Shown: positions 24,022 to 35,891, counted from the stretch's first letter. The stretch is DNA of 64,000 nucleotides from Clavelina lepadiformis (GCF_947623445.1 NC_135241.1:22384501-22448500), one strand, 5' to 3'. The notes: generated from the sequence alone by a model not told the origin. Numbers and translations: made by a program.

Positions 24022-26753
24022 GTTAGCTAGTTAGCTAGTTAGCTAGTTAGCTAGTTAGCTAGTTAGCTAGTTAGCTAGTTAGCTAGTTAGCTAGTTAGCT
24101 AGTTAGCTAGTTAGCTAGTTAGCTAGTTAGCTAGTTAGCTAGTTAGCTAGTTAGCTAGTTAGCTAGTTAGCTAGTTAGCTAGTTAGCTAGTTAGCTAGTT
24201 AGCTAGTTAGCTAGTTAGCTAGTTAGCTAGTTAGCTAGTTAGCTAGTTAGCTAGTTAGCTAGTTAGCTAGTTAGCTAGTTAGCTAGTTAGCTAGTTAGCT
24301 AGTTAGCTAGTTAGCTAGTTAGCTAGTTAGCTAGTTAGCTAGTTAGCTAGTTAGCTAGTTAGCTAGTTAGCTAGTTAGCTAGTTAGCTAGTTAGCTAGTT
24401 AGCTAGTTAGCTAGTTAGCTAGTTAGCTAGTTAGCTAGTTAGCTAGTTAGCTAGTTAGCTAGTTAGCTAGTTAGCTAGTTAGCTAGTTAGCTAGTTAGCT
24501 AGTTAGCTAGTTAGCTAGTTAGCTAGTTAGCTAGTTAGCTAGTTAGCTAGTTAGCTAGTTAGCTAGTTAGCTAGTTAGCTAGTTAGCTAGTTAGCTAGTT
24601 AGCTAGTTAGCTAGTTAGCTAGTTAGCTAGTTAGCTAGTTAGCTAGTTAGCTAGTTAGCTAGTTAGCTAGTTAGCTAGTTAGCTAGTTAGCTAGTTAGCT
24701 AGTTAGCTAGTTAGCTAGTTAGCTAGTTAGCTAGTTAGCTAGTTAGCTAGTTAGCTAGTTAGCTAGTTAGCTAGTTAGCTAGTTAGCTAGTTAGCTAGTT
24801 AGCTAGTTAGCTAGTTAGCTAGTTAGCTAGTTAGCTAGTTAGCTAGTTAGCTAGTTAGCTAGTTAGCTAGTTAGCTAGTTAGCTAGTTAGCTAGTTAGCT
24901 AGTTAGCTAGTTAGCTAGTTAGCTAGTTAGCTAGTTAGCTAGTTAGCTAGTTAGCTAGTTAGCTAGTTAGCTAGTTAGCTAGTTAGCTAGTTAGCTAGTT
25001 AGCTAGTTAGCTAGTTAGCTAGTTAGCTAGTTAGCTAGTTAGCTAGTTAGCTAGTTAGCTAGTTAGCTAGTTAGCTAGTTAGCTAGTTAGCTAGTTAGCT
25101 AGTTAGCTAGTTAGCTAGTTAGCTAGTTAGCTAGTTAGCTAGTTAGCTAGTTAGCTAGTTAGCTAGTTAGCTAGTTAGCTAGTTAGCTAGTTAGCTAGTT
25201 AGCTAGTTAGCTAGTTAGCTAGTTAGCTAGTTAGCTAGTTAGCTAGTTAGCTAGTTAGCTAGTTAGCTAGTTAGCTAGTTAGCTAGTTAGCTAGTTAGCT
25301 AGTTAGCTAGTTAGCTAGTTAGCTAGTTAGCTAGTTAGCTAGTTAGCTAGTTAGCTAGTTAGCTAGTTAGCTAGTTAGCTAGTTAGCTAGTTAGCTAGTT
25401 AGCTAGTTAGCTAGTTAGCTAGTTAGCTAGTTAGCTAGTTAGCTAGTTAGCTAGTTAGCTAGTTAGCTAGTTAGCTAGTTAGCTAGTTAGCTAGTTAGCT
25501 AGTTAGCTAGTTAGCTAGTTAGCTAGTTAGCTAGTTAGCTAGTTAGCTAGTTAGCTAGTTAGCTAGTTAGCTAGTTAGCTAGTTAGCTAGTTAGCTAGTT
25601 AGCTAGTTAGCTAGTTAGCTAGTTAGCTAGTTAGCTAGTTAGCTAGTTAGCTAGTTAGCTAGTTAGCTAGTTAGCTAGTTAGCTAGTTAGCTAGTTAGCT
25701 AGTTAGCTAGTTAGCTAGTTAGCTAGTTAGCTAGTTAGCTAGTTAGCTAGTTAGCTAGTTAGCTAGTTAGCTAGTTAGCTAGTTAGCTAGTTAGCTAGTT
25801 AGCTAGTTAGCTAGTTAGCTAGTTAGCTAGTTAGCTAGTTAGCTAGTTAGCTAGTTAGCTAGTTAGCTAGTTAGCTAGTTAGCTAGTTAGCTAGTTAGCT
25901 AGTTAGCTAGTTAGCTAGTTAGCTAGTTAGCTAGTTAGCTAGTTAGCTAGTTAGCTAGTTAGCTAGTTAGCTAGTTAGCTAGTTAGCTAGTTAGCTAGTT
26001 AGCTAGTTAGCTAGTTAGCTAGTTAGCTAGTTAGCTAGTTAGCTAGTTAGCTAGTTAGCTAGTTAGCTAGTTAGCTAGTTAGCTAGTTAGCTAGTTAGCT
26101 AGTTAGCTAGTTAGCTAGTTAGCTAGTTAGCTAGTTAGCTAGTTAGCTAGTTAGCTAGTTAGCTAGTTAGCTAGTTAGCTAGTTAGCTAGTTAGCTAGTT
26201 AGCTAGTTAGCTAGTTAGCTAGTTAGCTAGTTAGCTAGTTAGCTAGTTAGCTAGTTAGCTAGTTAGCTAGTTAGCTAGTTAGCTAGTTAGCTAGTTAGCT
26301 AGTTAGCTAGTTAGCTAGTTAGCTAGTTAGCTAGTTAGCTAGTTAGCTAGTTAGCTAGTTAGCTAGTTAGCTAGTTAGCTAGTTAGCTAGTTAGCTAGTT
26401 AGCTAGTTAGCTAGTTAGCTAGTTAGCTAGTTAGCTAGTTAGCTAGTTAGCTAGTTAGCTAGTTAGCTAGTTAGCTAGTTAGCTAGTTAGCTAGTTAGCT
26501 AGTTAGCTAGTTAGCTAGTTAGCTAGTTAGCTAGTTAGCTAGTTAGCTAGTTAGCTAGTTAGCTAGTTAGCTAGTTAGCTAGTTAGCTAGTTAGCTAGTT
26601 AGCTAGTTAGCTAGTTAGCTAGTTAGCTAGTTAGCTAGTTAGCTAGTTAGCTAGTTAGCTAGTTAGCTAGTTAGCTAGTTAGCTAGTTAGCTAGTTAGCT
26701 AGTTAGCTAGTTAGCTAGTTAGCTAGTTAGCTAGTTAGCTAGTTAGCTAGTTA
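24022..26753. repeat. TAGCTAGT octamer satellite, array 2
   Basis: 2.73 kb, ~341 units, with no departure from the octamer that I could see. It separates the two segmental blocks. Such a uniform array implies recent expansion or strong homogenisation, and its true length may be greater than assembled. Confidence 0.98.
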
Positions 26754-29700
26754 ATCTTACTGAATCTTACCGAACTGAACAAAGCCGACGCAGATTTCTA
26801 AGCTTCTACACTGCTCACATATGCTATAGTTCTGGTTCAAATCTTGTCATGTCCAGTTCACAGCAAGAAATGTTCAGATTTGCAGATTCCAGATAAGCTT
26901 TGGGGGAACAAATTCTCCTGAAACACCAGATGCCAGATATCTCGAGCTCAAATTTTGAACAGAATCCAGAGAAACTGAACATATTTATACTGAAGGTCAC
27001 TGAATGGACAGAACAAAATAAATCAATAAACTCCAACAAGAAAAATCCAAAAAAATCACCAATTCAGAGACTACTGATACTGTACAAAATACTGTACAAA
27101 CGCCAAAGCGTAGAAATGCAACAACGAACAAGGCGCTAAAGCGCGCGCAGAGAGCAGCAGCAACAAAGCAGGGACAAAGGCTGACAACAAGAATATCGAA
27201 GTGAACAACAAAGGTCAAACAAATACCAAACTCAGCAACAAGCGCGAACTGTGTTTCAGCATCAAACAAAATACAACTTGCAGCCCTGACCAAATCTTTA
27301 TCGTTATTAAACAAGTCAGACAAACTGGCCCACAAATATGAGCCTTAAGGCATGCAATGAAGTTTCAATTCAACATAGACAAGCTGTTGTGCTTCAGTCA
27401 GAAGATCAAAAATATCTTACACTTGGCCTTTTTACTTACGACACCAAACTGAACTCTGCATTCACCTGGGATCTTCTAAACTTTTCTACCTCAGCTATAT
27501 CTGATATATCCCGGAGGTACCTGAAATAAAATTACCATCGCATTTGCATTGACGCCCTTTACCGACGACAAAAATAATACAAAAAGAGTGAAGGAAGGAA
27601 GTAGAAAAATGCACAAAAATACAAATTGTCATTGTCTTTCATTGCAGTAGATTCAATGAATTCTTAAAGAAGTTATATTAGTCTGATAACATAATGTCCC
27701 TTTGGTATAAACCAATTCATCTGCATGCCAACATGGCGGCATATTACTGCTCTATACAAGGTTTAACATTTCTACACCAGGGGCGCAATGTGCGATGGTA
27801 GTGCCGCCTAAACCGAAAACCTACGACTCACGATCACAACTTGTGGTCGGAAGCTTTCTCTCTCTTCCGTGTTTATCTCATCGTTACTTCTCATCGTCCC
27901 TCGTTGGTTACCAGCACGCTGTTAACAGTCCAAATATCTGCCACTTAGCCTACTACTGCTTTCAATTATGGTCTATTTTTTGTTTTGAATTTTAGTTGCT
28001 TCGAGTCCCATGAGATCCTGAAAAACGAGTGTTAGGTCAATTATAATGTACGCTACTTACACCATTAATCAATTAATATTATTATACTATTAATATCAAC
28101 TGGCCTTAATCAATGACAGGAAACCAGCAAGGTCTTATGCTAGCGTGGAACGAAAACAAGTTCCTAACATTTGGCTTACCGGTAACGAGCTGGAAACACG
28201 TCTGGAAAGCTGGAAGCGGAAGCTGGAGCGATGGATTTGGATTGCATTCTCTTAAATTAAATATGTTGGATTGCATGTTGACATTGTATGCTAATAAATA
28301 CAAGAGGTGCAATGAAAACCTGCCCAATTTCGTGACTTCTGATATCTGTGATGATGTCTGACGAATCATCTACAAGGTTGGGCTTTTACCGTAGTTTTCT
28401 TGGCATGGCCGTCCTGAATATTTAAAGCAGGTTGTCTTTTAAGGTTTGGAAATTAATAGATTTCCAAAATTGTTGAATACGAAGCGGAAGAATTTCTTAT
28501 TTTAAACAGTTAAATTATGATAAAAGATTAAGAAAAATGGATGCCAATAAAATAGATTTCAAATTACCAGGAGAGCAGCAGCTGAATGGGAGAGATGACA
28601 AGGAAAGGTGGAACCGTAACTGACGTCACCCGATGAAATAAACCTCGAAATGTAGAAACGTAATTAAAAATACCTTGTCGCTACTGCCATCACACAGTAA
28701 AACATCATGCTGGTTTCACCTTAATAAACATCTTAACATTTTTTTTCTGTCGACTGAATCTCGTAACAAACCCTGCAACTTCAACTCTGCCTCATTTTCA
28801 TCACGTTATTTTCCTCATCAGGAACTTTAATTTAATCTAAAAATTTAATTTTAGCCAATATTGCTTAACTGAAAATCAAGGCAAGTTGCTGTTCCCACAT
28901 TGTCTGCCTGTTAAAGCTGCCCTGTGCAGATCTTGTAATAATCAGTTTACAGTACGAGAAGTTTGAGATTGGCAGATATCGAATCAGCTTTACGCAGAAA
29001 AAATCTCTTTTAAAACAGATTGTCTGATGCAGGGTTTGTTGTGCGCAAATTCTCCAACCAGAATCCAGATAACGGAATGTAACAAATTCAGACAAAACAT
29101 CACTGATTTCCATTAAGAAGTTAACTGTATGGCCAGAACAATACTCAAAGTACAAAAATAATAAACACCAAAATAAAACCAATATTTTACCGACCCCAAC
29201 AAAGCAATAAACGCCAAAGTGCAGCAAAGCAACAGCGACAAAGAATCAACGCGAAAGCGCGCGCAGAGAGCTCAACAGCAATAAATCGAAACTTAAACCA
29301 CGAAAGCCAAAACATTCAAGACACGAAAATGTACAAAAGCCACCAACAACGACTATGCAACAAATACTACAACTAATACAAAACCCAACTCCAAAGAGCA
29401 AAGAACCGACTCGCGAGCCAAATCGCGAAACAAAAAACATTACCCGCATACCTGACAGAACATCCATCAATCAGATAGTCACGTCTGATCATTCTGTTTT
29501 CTGCAGAGAGCTTTTAAACCGAGTGTTACTCGATTATCTACCTTATAGTTAAGCCACATGGCTTCAGTAAATCATCATCAGTAAATCAGTAAACATACAA
29601 TCAGTGCAAAAATATTCAACAAATTTATCACCACACCTACGCAGAGAAATCTGAAAGCAAAAAGATAATATTAGTAACTAGTTTTAACTAATATTTGTAA

Positions 29701-30398
29701 AGATTACATCAAATTAACCATAACGTTAATCAAACATGAATGATACCAGAACGGTTTAACACTGCAAGCAATTTACGATTGCGTTATTTACAAATTTAAT
29801 TATTTAATTTGGCTGCTTTAGTACACCGTTAAATATTTTGATGAAGCTTGCAAATATACGCGGGGTATCCGAGTATTAAGTTCAACGTAAAGCACTAATA
29901 TTCTTTCGCTTATTAACTAATGTATTTCCCAACATAACCTCAACTCGATCGTATTTAAGTTCATTGCATAAATATATACCTGGTTAATACATTACTAAAC
30001 TAAACCGAAACTTAAGCCTGGTTTATAGATTGTAAGTTACCTACATTATTCTTCACTTACTCTTAACCACCAAGTACCAACCAACCACTTTAACTACACA
30101 AGTCATATGAATGAATTAAGGCAGAACACTGGCAATTAAGGTTCGAGAATCGCGCGCAAATTCCAGAGCTGATTTCAGATACCCACAAAACTTGCTCCAA
30201 GGTGAATTCCAAGGGAAAACGTGTAAGTGCCAGCGTCTTGCTCGAAATTGTAATTATTGGCTAATTCATTGTTTAACAATGCCACGTCCTGATACAAGAA
30301 ATGCATTATTCTTCAAGCATGCCCTAATAGGACTTTGAATTTGTTATTTGTTTATAGTTGTACGGTGTTGTATGATACAAATTGCCATTGCCGGTAAC

Positions 30399-30417
30399 TC
30401 CATTGCGCCACAGAGAC
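30399..30417 (-). pseudogene. tRNA-Arg 5' end remnant, block copy 2
   Basis: Counterpart of 21,715-21,733. Confidence 0.65.
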
Positions 30418-30606
30418 AAACTCATAATACCCTTTAACATTTTCACGCTTTAAAAAACAATCAAGCCTAGAAAGTCGGAAAAAATTACTGGATCGAACCG
30501 TTTTTGAACAAAGACATAAGTTTCTCAATGTTCGATTTTACTATCCGCTTCAATGCAATCCGACACAAAGTTAGCATATATGTGAGGTAAAACTTTCCAA
30601 AGCTAC

Positions 30607-30724
30607 TGTCAGAAGTGGGATTCGAACCCACGCCTCCATTCGGAGACCAGAACACCCTAGAGCCGTACAAAGCGACTAAGCCTCTGCTTGAGTCTGGCGC
30701 CTTAGACCACTCGGCCATCCTGAC
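30607..30724 (-). tRNA. tRNA-Leu(CAA) with intron, block copy 2
   Basis: Counterpart of 21,923-22,040; same 34-nt intron and intact stems. Confidence 0.95.
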
Positions 30725-31006
30725 CTCGATGTTTTGTAGGCATCTCCGTTCTCATAATACTTACCACAAAACCAGGAAAAGGCTTAATTTAGCACTAATA
30801 TCACGGTTGTTTTTCCTCGTGGCTGTATAAAATTCACAGATGCATGCAACGATGTTTAATCGAGGATAAATACAACGAACCAGGCCAAGTTGTTTCATTC
30901 TAGTTTTACTTTATGGAAGACGTAGACGATGATGTTAACGGTATGCTCAATTTAGGATGAAACTATTTACAGTTAAGTGATAAGATTTTAAAAATATTAA
31001 GCCAAT

Positions 31007-31080
31007 CATCCCTGCCGGGACTCGAACCCGGAACCTCTAGATTAGAAGTCCAGCGCGCTAATCCATTGCGCCACAGAGAC
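31007..31080 (-). tRNA. tRNA-Arg(TCT), block copy 2
   Basis: Counterpart of 22,323-22,396, unchanged. Confidence 0.93.
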
Positions 31081-31269
31081 AAACTCATAATAACCTTTAA
31101 CATTTTCACGTTTTGAAAGACGATCCAGCCTAGAAAGTCGGAAACAATTACTTGATGGAACCGTTTTTGAACTAAGACATAAGCTTCTCAATGTTCGATT
31201 TTACTATCCGCTTCAATGCAATCCGACACAAAGTTAGCATATATGTGAAGTAAAACTTTCCAAAGCTAC

Positions 31270-31387
31270 TATCAGAAGTGGGATTCGAACCCACGCCTCC
31301 ATTCGGAGACCAGAACACCCTAGAGCCGTACAAAGCGACTAAGCCTCTGCTTGAGTCTGGCGCCTTAGACCACTCGGCCATCCTGAC
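31270..31387 (-). tRNA. tRNA-Leu(CAA) with intron, second copy in block copy 2
   Basis: Counterpart of 22,586-22,703; shares its G1-U72 wobble. Confidence 0.92.
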
Positions 31388-31655
31388 CTCGATGTTTTGT
31401 AGGCATCTCCGTTCTTATAATACTTACCACAAAACCAGGAAAAGGCTTAATTTAGCACTAATATCACGGTTGTTTTTCCTCGTGGCTGTATAAAATTCAC
31501 AGATGCATGCAACGATGTTTAATCGAGGATAAATACAACGAACCAGGCCAAGTTGTTTCATTCTAGTTTTACTTTATGGAAGACGTAGACGATGATGTTA
31601 ACGGTATGCTCAATTTAGGATGAAACTATTTACAGTTAAGTGATAAGATTTTAAT

Positions 31656-31729
31656 CATCCCTGCCGGGACTCGAACCCGGAACCTCTAGATTAGAAGTCC
31701 AGCGCGCTAATCCATTGCGCCACAGAGAC
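31656..31729 (-). tRNA. tRNA-Arg(TCT), second copy in block copy 2
   Basis: Counterpart of 22,972-23,045. Confidence 0.93.
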
Positions 31730-31871
31730 AAACTCATATCAACCTTTAATATTTTCACGCTTTAAAAAACAATCCAGCGTAGAAAGTCGGAAAAAATTAA
31801 TGAATCGAACCGTTTTTAAACAAAGACATAAGTTTCTCAATGTTCGATTTTACTATCCGCTTCAACGCAAT

Positions 31872-32498
31872 CTTCTTCTTCTTCGTTTGAGCGTTTCTTC
31901 CTTCCAGACTAGATTTCCGGGCATGAGGTCATCAGCCATGTGATTGTATCCTCGTCTAGTCTTTTCAGACCACGCACACCATGTGGGGGCCGATGGATAG
32001 GGCAGGCATTGATCACATGGTATGCTGTCTGCTCTGTGGCACCCCACTCGCATCCTGGTGAGGGAGCCAGTCCCCATTTGTGCATGTCTGAACGAAAGCG
32101 TCCGACGCCGGTGCGCAAGCGATTGAGCCTGACCCAAGCAGTTCTTGCGAGGGACATTCCCGGTGGGTTTGGGTCGGCGTCAGTTATGAAGTCAGAGAGT
32201 CTGAAGGAATTGTTTTGCCACTCTGTGCTCCACATGTGGTTCGTCCAGTGCGCCGCACTTAGTCCAAGGTCTTCTGCGCTACTGAGTAGCTGTTGTGCGG
32301 CCGGCACAAAGGTGTGTCTTGATTTCAGTCGCTGCTTTCCAGGTGGTGGTCGCTGGAGTGGGGTATGGAGACGGTGTTTAGGGTCCAAAGCGCGGCGGGC
32401 GAGAAAAATCATGGCTCCTTTGCGTTGTAGCTCAGCAGGTTGGATGCCTGCAAGGATTGCTAGGTAGTCCGTTGGAGTGGGACGCAGGCAACCAGTCA
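31872..32498 (-). mobile_element. LINE fragment, block copy 2, further shortened
   Basis: Same insertion as 23,188-23,943, but the 5' part with the YADD motif and the right target-site duplication are deleted. It therefore descends from the same event before the block was duplicated, with the deletion after. Confidence 0.8.
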
Positions 32499-32502
32499 AT
32501 AT

Positions 32503-32552
32503 GGGATTTGAATCCACGCCTCCATTTGAGACCAGAACACCCTACAGCCGCA
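32503..32552 (-). pseudogene. tRNA-Leu 3' half remnant, block copy 2
   Basis: Counterpart of 23,966-24,018, joined directly to the LINE fragment by the deletion. Confidence 0.65.
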
Positions 32553-32553
32553 C

Positions 32554-32733
32554 AGTTAGCTAGTTAGCTAGTTAGCCAGTTAGCCAGTTAGCCAGTTAGC
32601 CAGTTAGCCAGTTAGCCAGTTAGCCAGTTAGCCAGTTAGCCAGTTAGCCAGTTAGCCAGTTAGCCAGTTAGCCAGTTAGCCAGTTAGCCAGTTAGCCAGT
32701 TAGCTAGTTAGTGTGTGGCTAGTTAGCGTAGCT
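32554..32733. repeat. Degenerate octamer satellite, TAGCCAGT variant
   Basis: A few TAGCTAGT units followed by ~16 units of the variant TAGCCAGT, then mixed units. The variant is itself homogenised, and the array grades into the 28-bp minisatellite. Confidence 0.9.
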
Positions 32734-32734
32734 A

Positions 32735-32852
32735 GACGTGAGTCTGGCCAGCTGGTGGCCTAGACGTGAGTCTGGCCAGCTGGTGGCCTAGACGTGAGTC
32801 TGGCCAGCTGGTGGCCTAGACGTGAGTCTGGCCAGCTGGTGGCCTAGACGTG
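32735..32852. repeat. 28-bp minisatellite, array 1 (4 copies)
   Basis: The unit begins gacgtgagtctgg and ends gctggtggccta. It contains the near-palindrome ggccagctggtggcc. First element of higher-order repeat 1. Confidence 0.95.
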
Positions 32853-32956
32853 ATTTTTCCATTGTGCTATGGGTTCCCCCCGCCCACCCTATGCTATCTG
32901 CGCATCTTGACTTTATTGCTTTAGGACTTCATATGAAATTGCAAAAGTAATATCGG

Positions 32957-33038
32957 CGTTGTCGGCAGGATTCGAACCTACGCGTGCTGGGCCCAACAGA
33001 TTTCGAGCCTGTCGCCTTAACCACTCGGTCACGACAAC
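32957..33038 (-). tRNA. tRNA-Ser(CGA), class A
   Basis: 82 nt. Anticodon stem ACAGG/TCTGT around CTCGAAA is intact (one G-U); G10 is replaced by A. Confidence 0.75.
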
Positions 33039-33115
33039 TGTGCTTAATGCATAGATGAAATAGTTAAAATGGCACATTTCCGAATATCCATATGAAATTG
33101 CAAAAGTAATATCTG

Positions 33116-33197
33116 CGTTGTCCACGGGATTCGAACCTACGCGTGCTGGGCCCAGCAGATTTCCAGTCTGTCGCCTTAACCACTCGGCCACGACAAC
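33116..33197 (-). tRNA. tRNA-Ser with GGA anticodon, class B
   Basis: Loop CTGGAAA. The variable arm is of the A type (gtgctgggccc), unlike the other class B copies. Confidence 0.6.
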
Positions 33198-33274
33198 TGT
33201 GCTTAATGCATAGATGAAATAGTTAAAATACTACATTTCCGAATATCCATATGAAATTGCAAAAGTAATATCGG

Positions 33275-33356
33275 CGTTGTCGGCAGGATTCGAACCTACG
33301 CGTGCTGGGCCCAACAGATTTCGAGCCTGTCGCCTTAACCACTCGGTCACGACAAC
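33275..33356 (-). tRNA. tRNA-Ser(CGA), class A
   Basis: Same as 32,957-33,038. Confidence 0.75.
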
Positions 33357-33433
33357 TGTGCTTAATGCATAGATGAAATAGTTAAAATGCCACATTTCCG
33401 AATATCCATATGAAATTGCAAAAGTAATATCTG

Positions 33434-33515
33434 CGTTGTCGGCAGGATTCGAACCTACGCGGGCTGGGCCCAGCCGATTTCGAGTCTGTCGCCTTAACCA
33501 CTCGGCCACGACAAC
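33434..33515 (-). tRNA. tRNA-Ser(CGA), class C, mixed variable arm
   Basis: Anticodon stem ACAGA/TCGGC has two clashes; the variable arm gggctgggccc is unique to this copy. Confidence 0.6.
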
Positions 33516-33592
33516 TGTGCTTAATGCATAGATGAAATAGTTAAAATGGCACATTTCCGAATATCCATATGAAATTGCAAAAGTAATATCTG

Positions 33593-33674
33593 CGTTGTCG
33601 GCAGGATTCGAACCTACGCGGGCAGGGCCCAGCCGATTTCGAGTCTGTCGCCTTAACCACTCGGCCACGACAAC
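33593..33674 (-). tRNA. tRNA-Ser(CGA), class C
   Basis: Variable arm gggcagggccc; weakened anticodon stem. Confidence 0.6.
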
Positions 33675-33751
33675 TGTGCTTAATGCATAGATGAAATTGT
33701 TAAAATGCCACATTTCCGAATATCCATATGAAATTGCAAAAGTAATATCTG

Positions 33752-33833
33752 CGTTGTCGGCAGGATTCGAACCTACGCGGGCAGGGCCCAGCCGATTTCG
33801 AGTCTGTCGCCTTAACCACTCGGCCACGACAAC
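33752..33833 (-). tRNA. tRNA-Ser(CGA), class C
   Basis: Same as 33,593-33,674. Confidence 0.6.
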
Positions 33834-33910
33834 TGTGCTTAATGCATAGATGAAATAGTTAAAATGCCACATTTCCGAATATCCATATGAAATTGCAAAA
33901 GTAATATCGG

Positions 33911-33992
33911 CGTTGTCGGTGGGATTCGAACCTACGCGGGCAGAGCCCAGCAGATTTCGAGCCTGTCGCCTTAACCACTCGGCCACGACAAC
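33911..33992 (-). tRNA. tRNA-Ser(CGA), class D
   Basis: Best-preserved class: canonical A box TGGCCGAGTGG and intact acceptor stem. Clashes only at 27-43 and 51-63. Confidence 0.78.
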
Positions 33993-34939
33993 TGTGCTTA
34001 ATGTGCAATGCAAATAGATAAAATGGCACTTTTCTCGAATCACTAGATAGATTCCACCATGTCGGTGTTTCCGGAATCTTCTCCTGACTTTCAAATCTGA
34101 CAAGATGAAAATGTAGCTAGCGTAGTCTAGATGAAAATCAAGCTAGCGTAGTCTAGATGAAAATCTAGCTAGGGTAGTCTAGATGAAAATCAAGCTAGCG
34201 TAGTCTAGATGAAAATCAAGCTGATTTCGAGACCTAGCTACGCCTACGTCTCTGTAGTGTATTAACTATAAGCTAGTTTCAACTAAATTTTAAGTACTAA
34301 AGTAAACTTCTGTTATTTGCTTAAGGGGTCATGTCCCAATTCAAAGAGATAGGCTTTTCAATGCAAAGTACATTAAATCAAGAAGCTACCAACGCAAAAC
34401 TACATCATAAACCTACCCTGCATTTTGGCTTGCAACAAGACCTAGGTTATGTCTGTCTACAGTCTTAATTTGGACAAAATCCATGTACTCAGTTTTCTAT
34501 AACAATTGCCTAAACTTTACAACAAGTTTTTAGCTTAACATTTTATGACAAATACTCCAAAAAAACAAAAATTCAAACCCACACAAAATTTACAACTTAA
34601 CCTAGACCTGGAACCAGCTGTCGTCAAAGCAACGACGAACTACTCCACATCGACGTCACATGCGCATTGGACCGGAAAATTTTTACTTTTTTTAATATGA
34701 CGCATTGAGTGCGACACGGTCACAATCACTGTGTTGCCGGCACAAAATTGTCGTTTTATTGGGAGGTGACCCCTTAAACGTGAAGAAATTCATAAATTTT
34801 AGTTTTACTTATGACTATATCTATATATATTATATAAGGTAAGTGATTAGGATTAGGATTAGGTGATTAGTAGGGTAAGTTTTTGCAACTTTTGCAACTT
34901 TTTTTACAGCTTCCGGCAGCTTCCTAAATACTCAGGATT
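33993..34939. repeat. Higher-order repeat spacer 1 with 26-bp minisatellite
   Basis: Contains ~4.6 copies of a 26-bp unit (gatgaaaatc..gcgtagtcta) at 34,104-34,224, then ~0.7 kb of AT-rich sequence ending ctcaggatt before the next 28-bp array. Also present at 36,769-37,729, 40,044-41,004 and 41,516-42,476. It includes a short ggattaggattagg stretch. No gene is recognised. Confidence 0.92.
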
Positions 34940-35023
34940 GACGTGAGTCTGGCCAGCTGGTGGCCTAGACGTGAGTCTGGCCAGCTGGTGGCCTAGACGT
35001 GAGTCTGGCCAGCTGGTGGCCTA
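34940..35023. repeat. 28-bp minisatellite, array 2 (3 copies)
   Basis: Opens higher-order repeat 2 and passes directly into tRNA-Ser spacer sequence (gatgcatagatg), without the ~125-bp module found after the longer arrays. Confidence 0.95.
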
Positions 35024-35096
35024 GACGATGCATAGATGAAATAGTTAAAATGGCACCTTTCCGAATATCCATATGAAATTGCAAAAGTAATATCTG

Positions 35097-35178
35097 CGTT
35101 GTCCACGGGATTCGAACCTACGCGGGCAGAGCCCAGCAGATTTCCAGTCTGTCGCCTTAACCACTCGGCCACGACAAC
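35097..35178 (-). tRNA. tRNA-Ser with GGA anticodon, class B
   Basis: Variable arm gggcagagccc, loop CTGGAAA. Confidence 0.6.
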
Positions 35179-35255
35179 TGTGCTTAATGCATAGATGAAA
35201 TAGTTAAAATACTACATTTCCGAATATCCATATGAAATTGCAAAAGTAATATCGG

Positions 35256-35337
35256 CGTTGTCGGCAGGATTCGAACCTACGCGTGCTGGGCCCAACAGAT
35301 TTCGAGCCTGTCGCCTTAACCACTCGGTCACGACAAC
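35256..35337 (-). tRNA. tRNA-Ser(CGA), class A
   Basis: D arm begins ACC rather than GCC. Confidence 0.75.
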
Positions 35338-35414
35338 TGTGCTTAATGCATAGATGAAATAGTTAAAATGCCACATTTCCGAATATCCATATGAAATTGC
35401 AAAAGTAATATCTG

Positions 35415-35496
35415 CGTTGTCGGCAGGATTCGAACCTACGCGGGCAGGGCCCAGCCGATTTCGAGTCTGTCGCCTTAACCACTCGGCCACGACAAC
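35415..35496 (-). tRNA. tRNA-Ser(CGA), class C
   Basis: Carries the cagccgatttcgag anticodon-arm variant. Confidence 0.6.
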
Positions 35497-35573
35497 TGTG
35501 CTTAATGCATAGATGAAATAGTTAAAATGGCACATTTCCGAATATCCATATGAAATTGCAAAAGTAATATCTG

Positions 35574-35655
35574 CGTTGTCGGCAGGATTCGAACCTACGC
35601 GTGCTGGGCCCAACAGATTTCGAGCCTGTCGCCTTAACCACTCGGTCACGACAAC
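35574..35655 (-). tRNA. tRNA-Ser(CGA), class A
   Basis: Here A is flanked by C on both sides, unlike array 1. Confidence 0.75.
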
Positions 35656-35732
35656 TGTGCTTAATGCATAGATGAAATAGTTAAAATGGCACATTTCCGA
35701 ATATCCATATGAAATTGCAAAAGTAATATCTG

Positions 35733-35814
35733 CGTTGTCGGCAGGATTCGAACCTACGCGGGCAGGGCCCAGCCGATTTCGAGTCTGTCGCCTTAACCAC
35801 TCGGCCACGACAAC
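35733..35814 (-). tRNA. tRNA-Ser(CGA), class C
   Basis: Matches the other C copies across the gene. Confidence 0.6.
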
Positions 35815-35891
35815 TGTGCTTAATGCATAGATGAAATAGTTAAAATGCCACATTTCCGAATATCCATATGAAATTGCAAAAGTAATATCTG

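Larger units (their letters stand above)
26754..32553. repeat. 8.7-kb-period segmental duplication, block copy 2
   Basis: Near-identical to 18,055-24,021 (offset 8,684). Differences seen include C/A at 28,276, T/G near 28,592 and C/G near 27,523. Its end lacks ~150 bp relative to copy 1, joining the LINE tail directly to the tRNA-Leu remnant at 32,498. It is flanked on the right by a degenerate satellite. Confidence 0.95.
32957..33992 (-). repeat. tRNA-Ser array 1: 7 copies, exact 159-bp period
   Basis: Each period is an 82-bp tRNA-Ser plus a 77-bp spacer. Order of sequence classes, left to right: A, B, A, C, C, C, D. Classes are defined by the T-arm and anticodon regions. A: anticodon CGA, A10-C25 clash in the D arm. 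B: anticodon GGA, clashes in the T and acceptor stems. C: CGA, two clashes in the anticodon stem. D: CGA, clashes at 27-43 and 51-63 only. All keep the B box GGTTCGAATCC. Confidence 0.95.

Noticed and set aside
21801-31381. Four short frames starting MAEWSKAPDSS
   Set aside because: These are translations of the tRNA-Leu(CAA) genes.
23256-32467. Plus-strand 175-codon frames over the LINE fragments
   Set aside because: They are antisense shadows of the reverse transcriptase tail.
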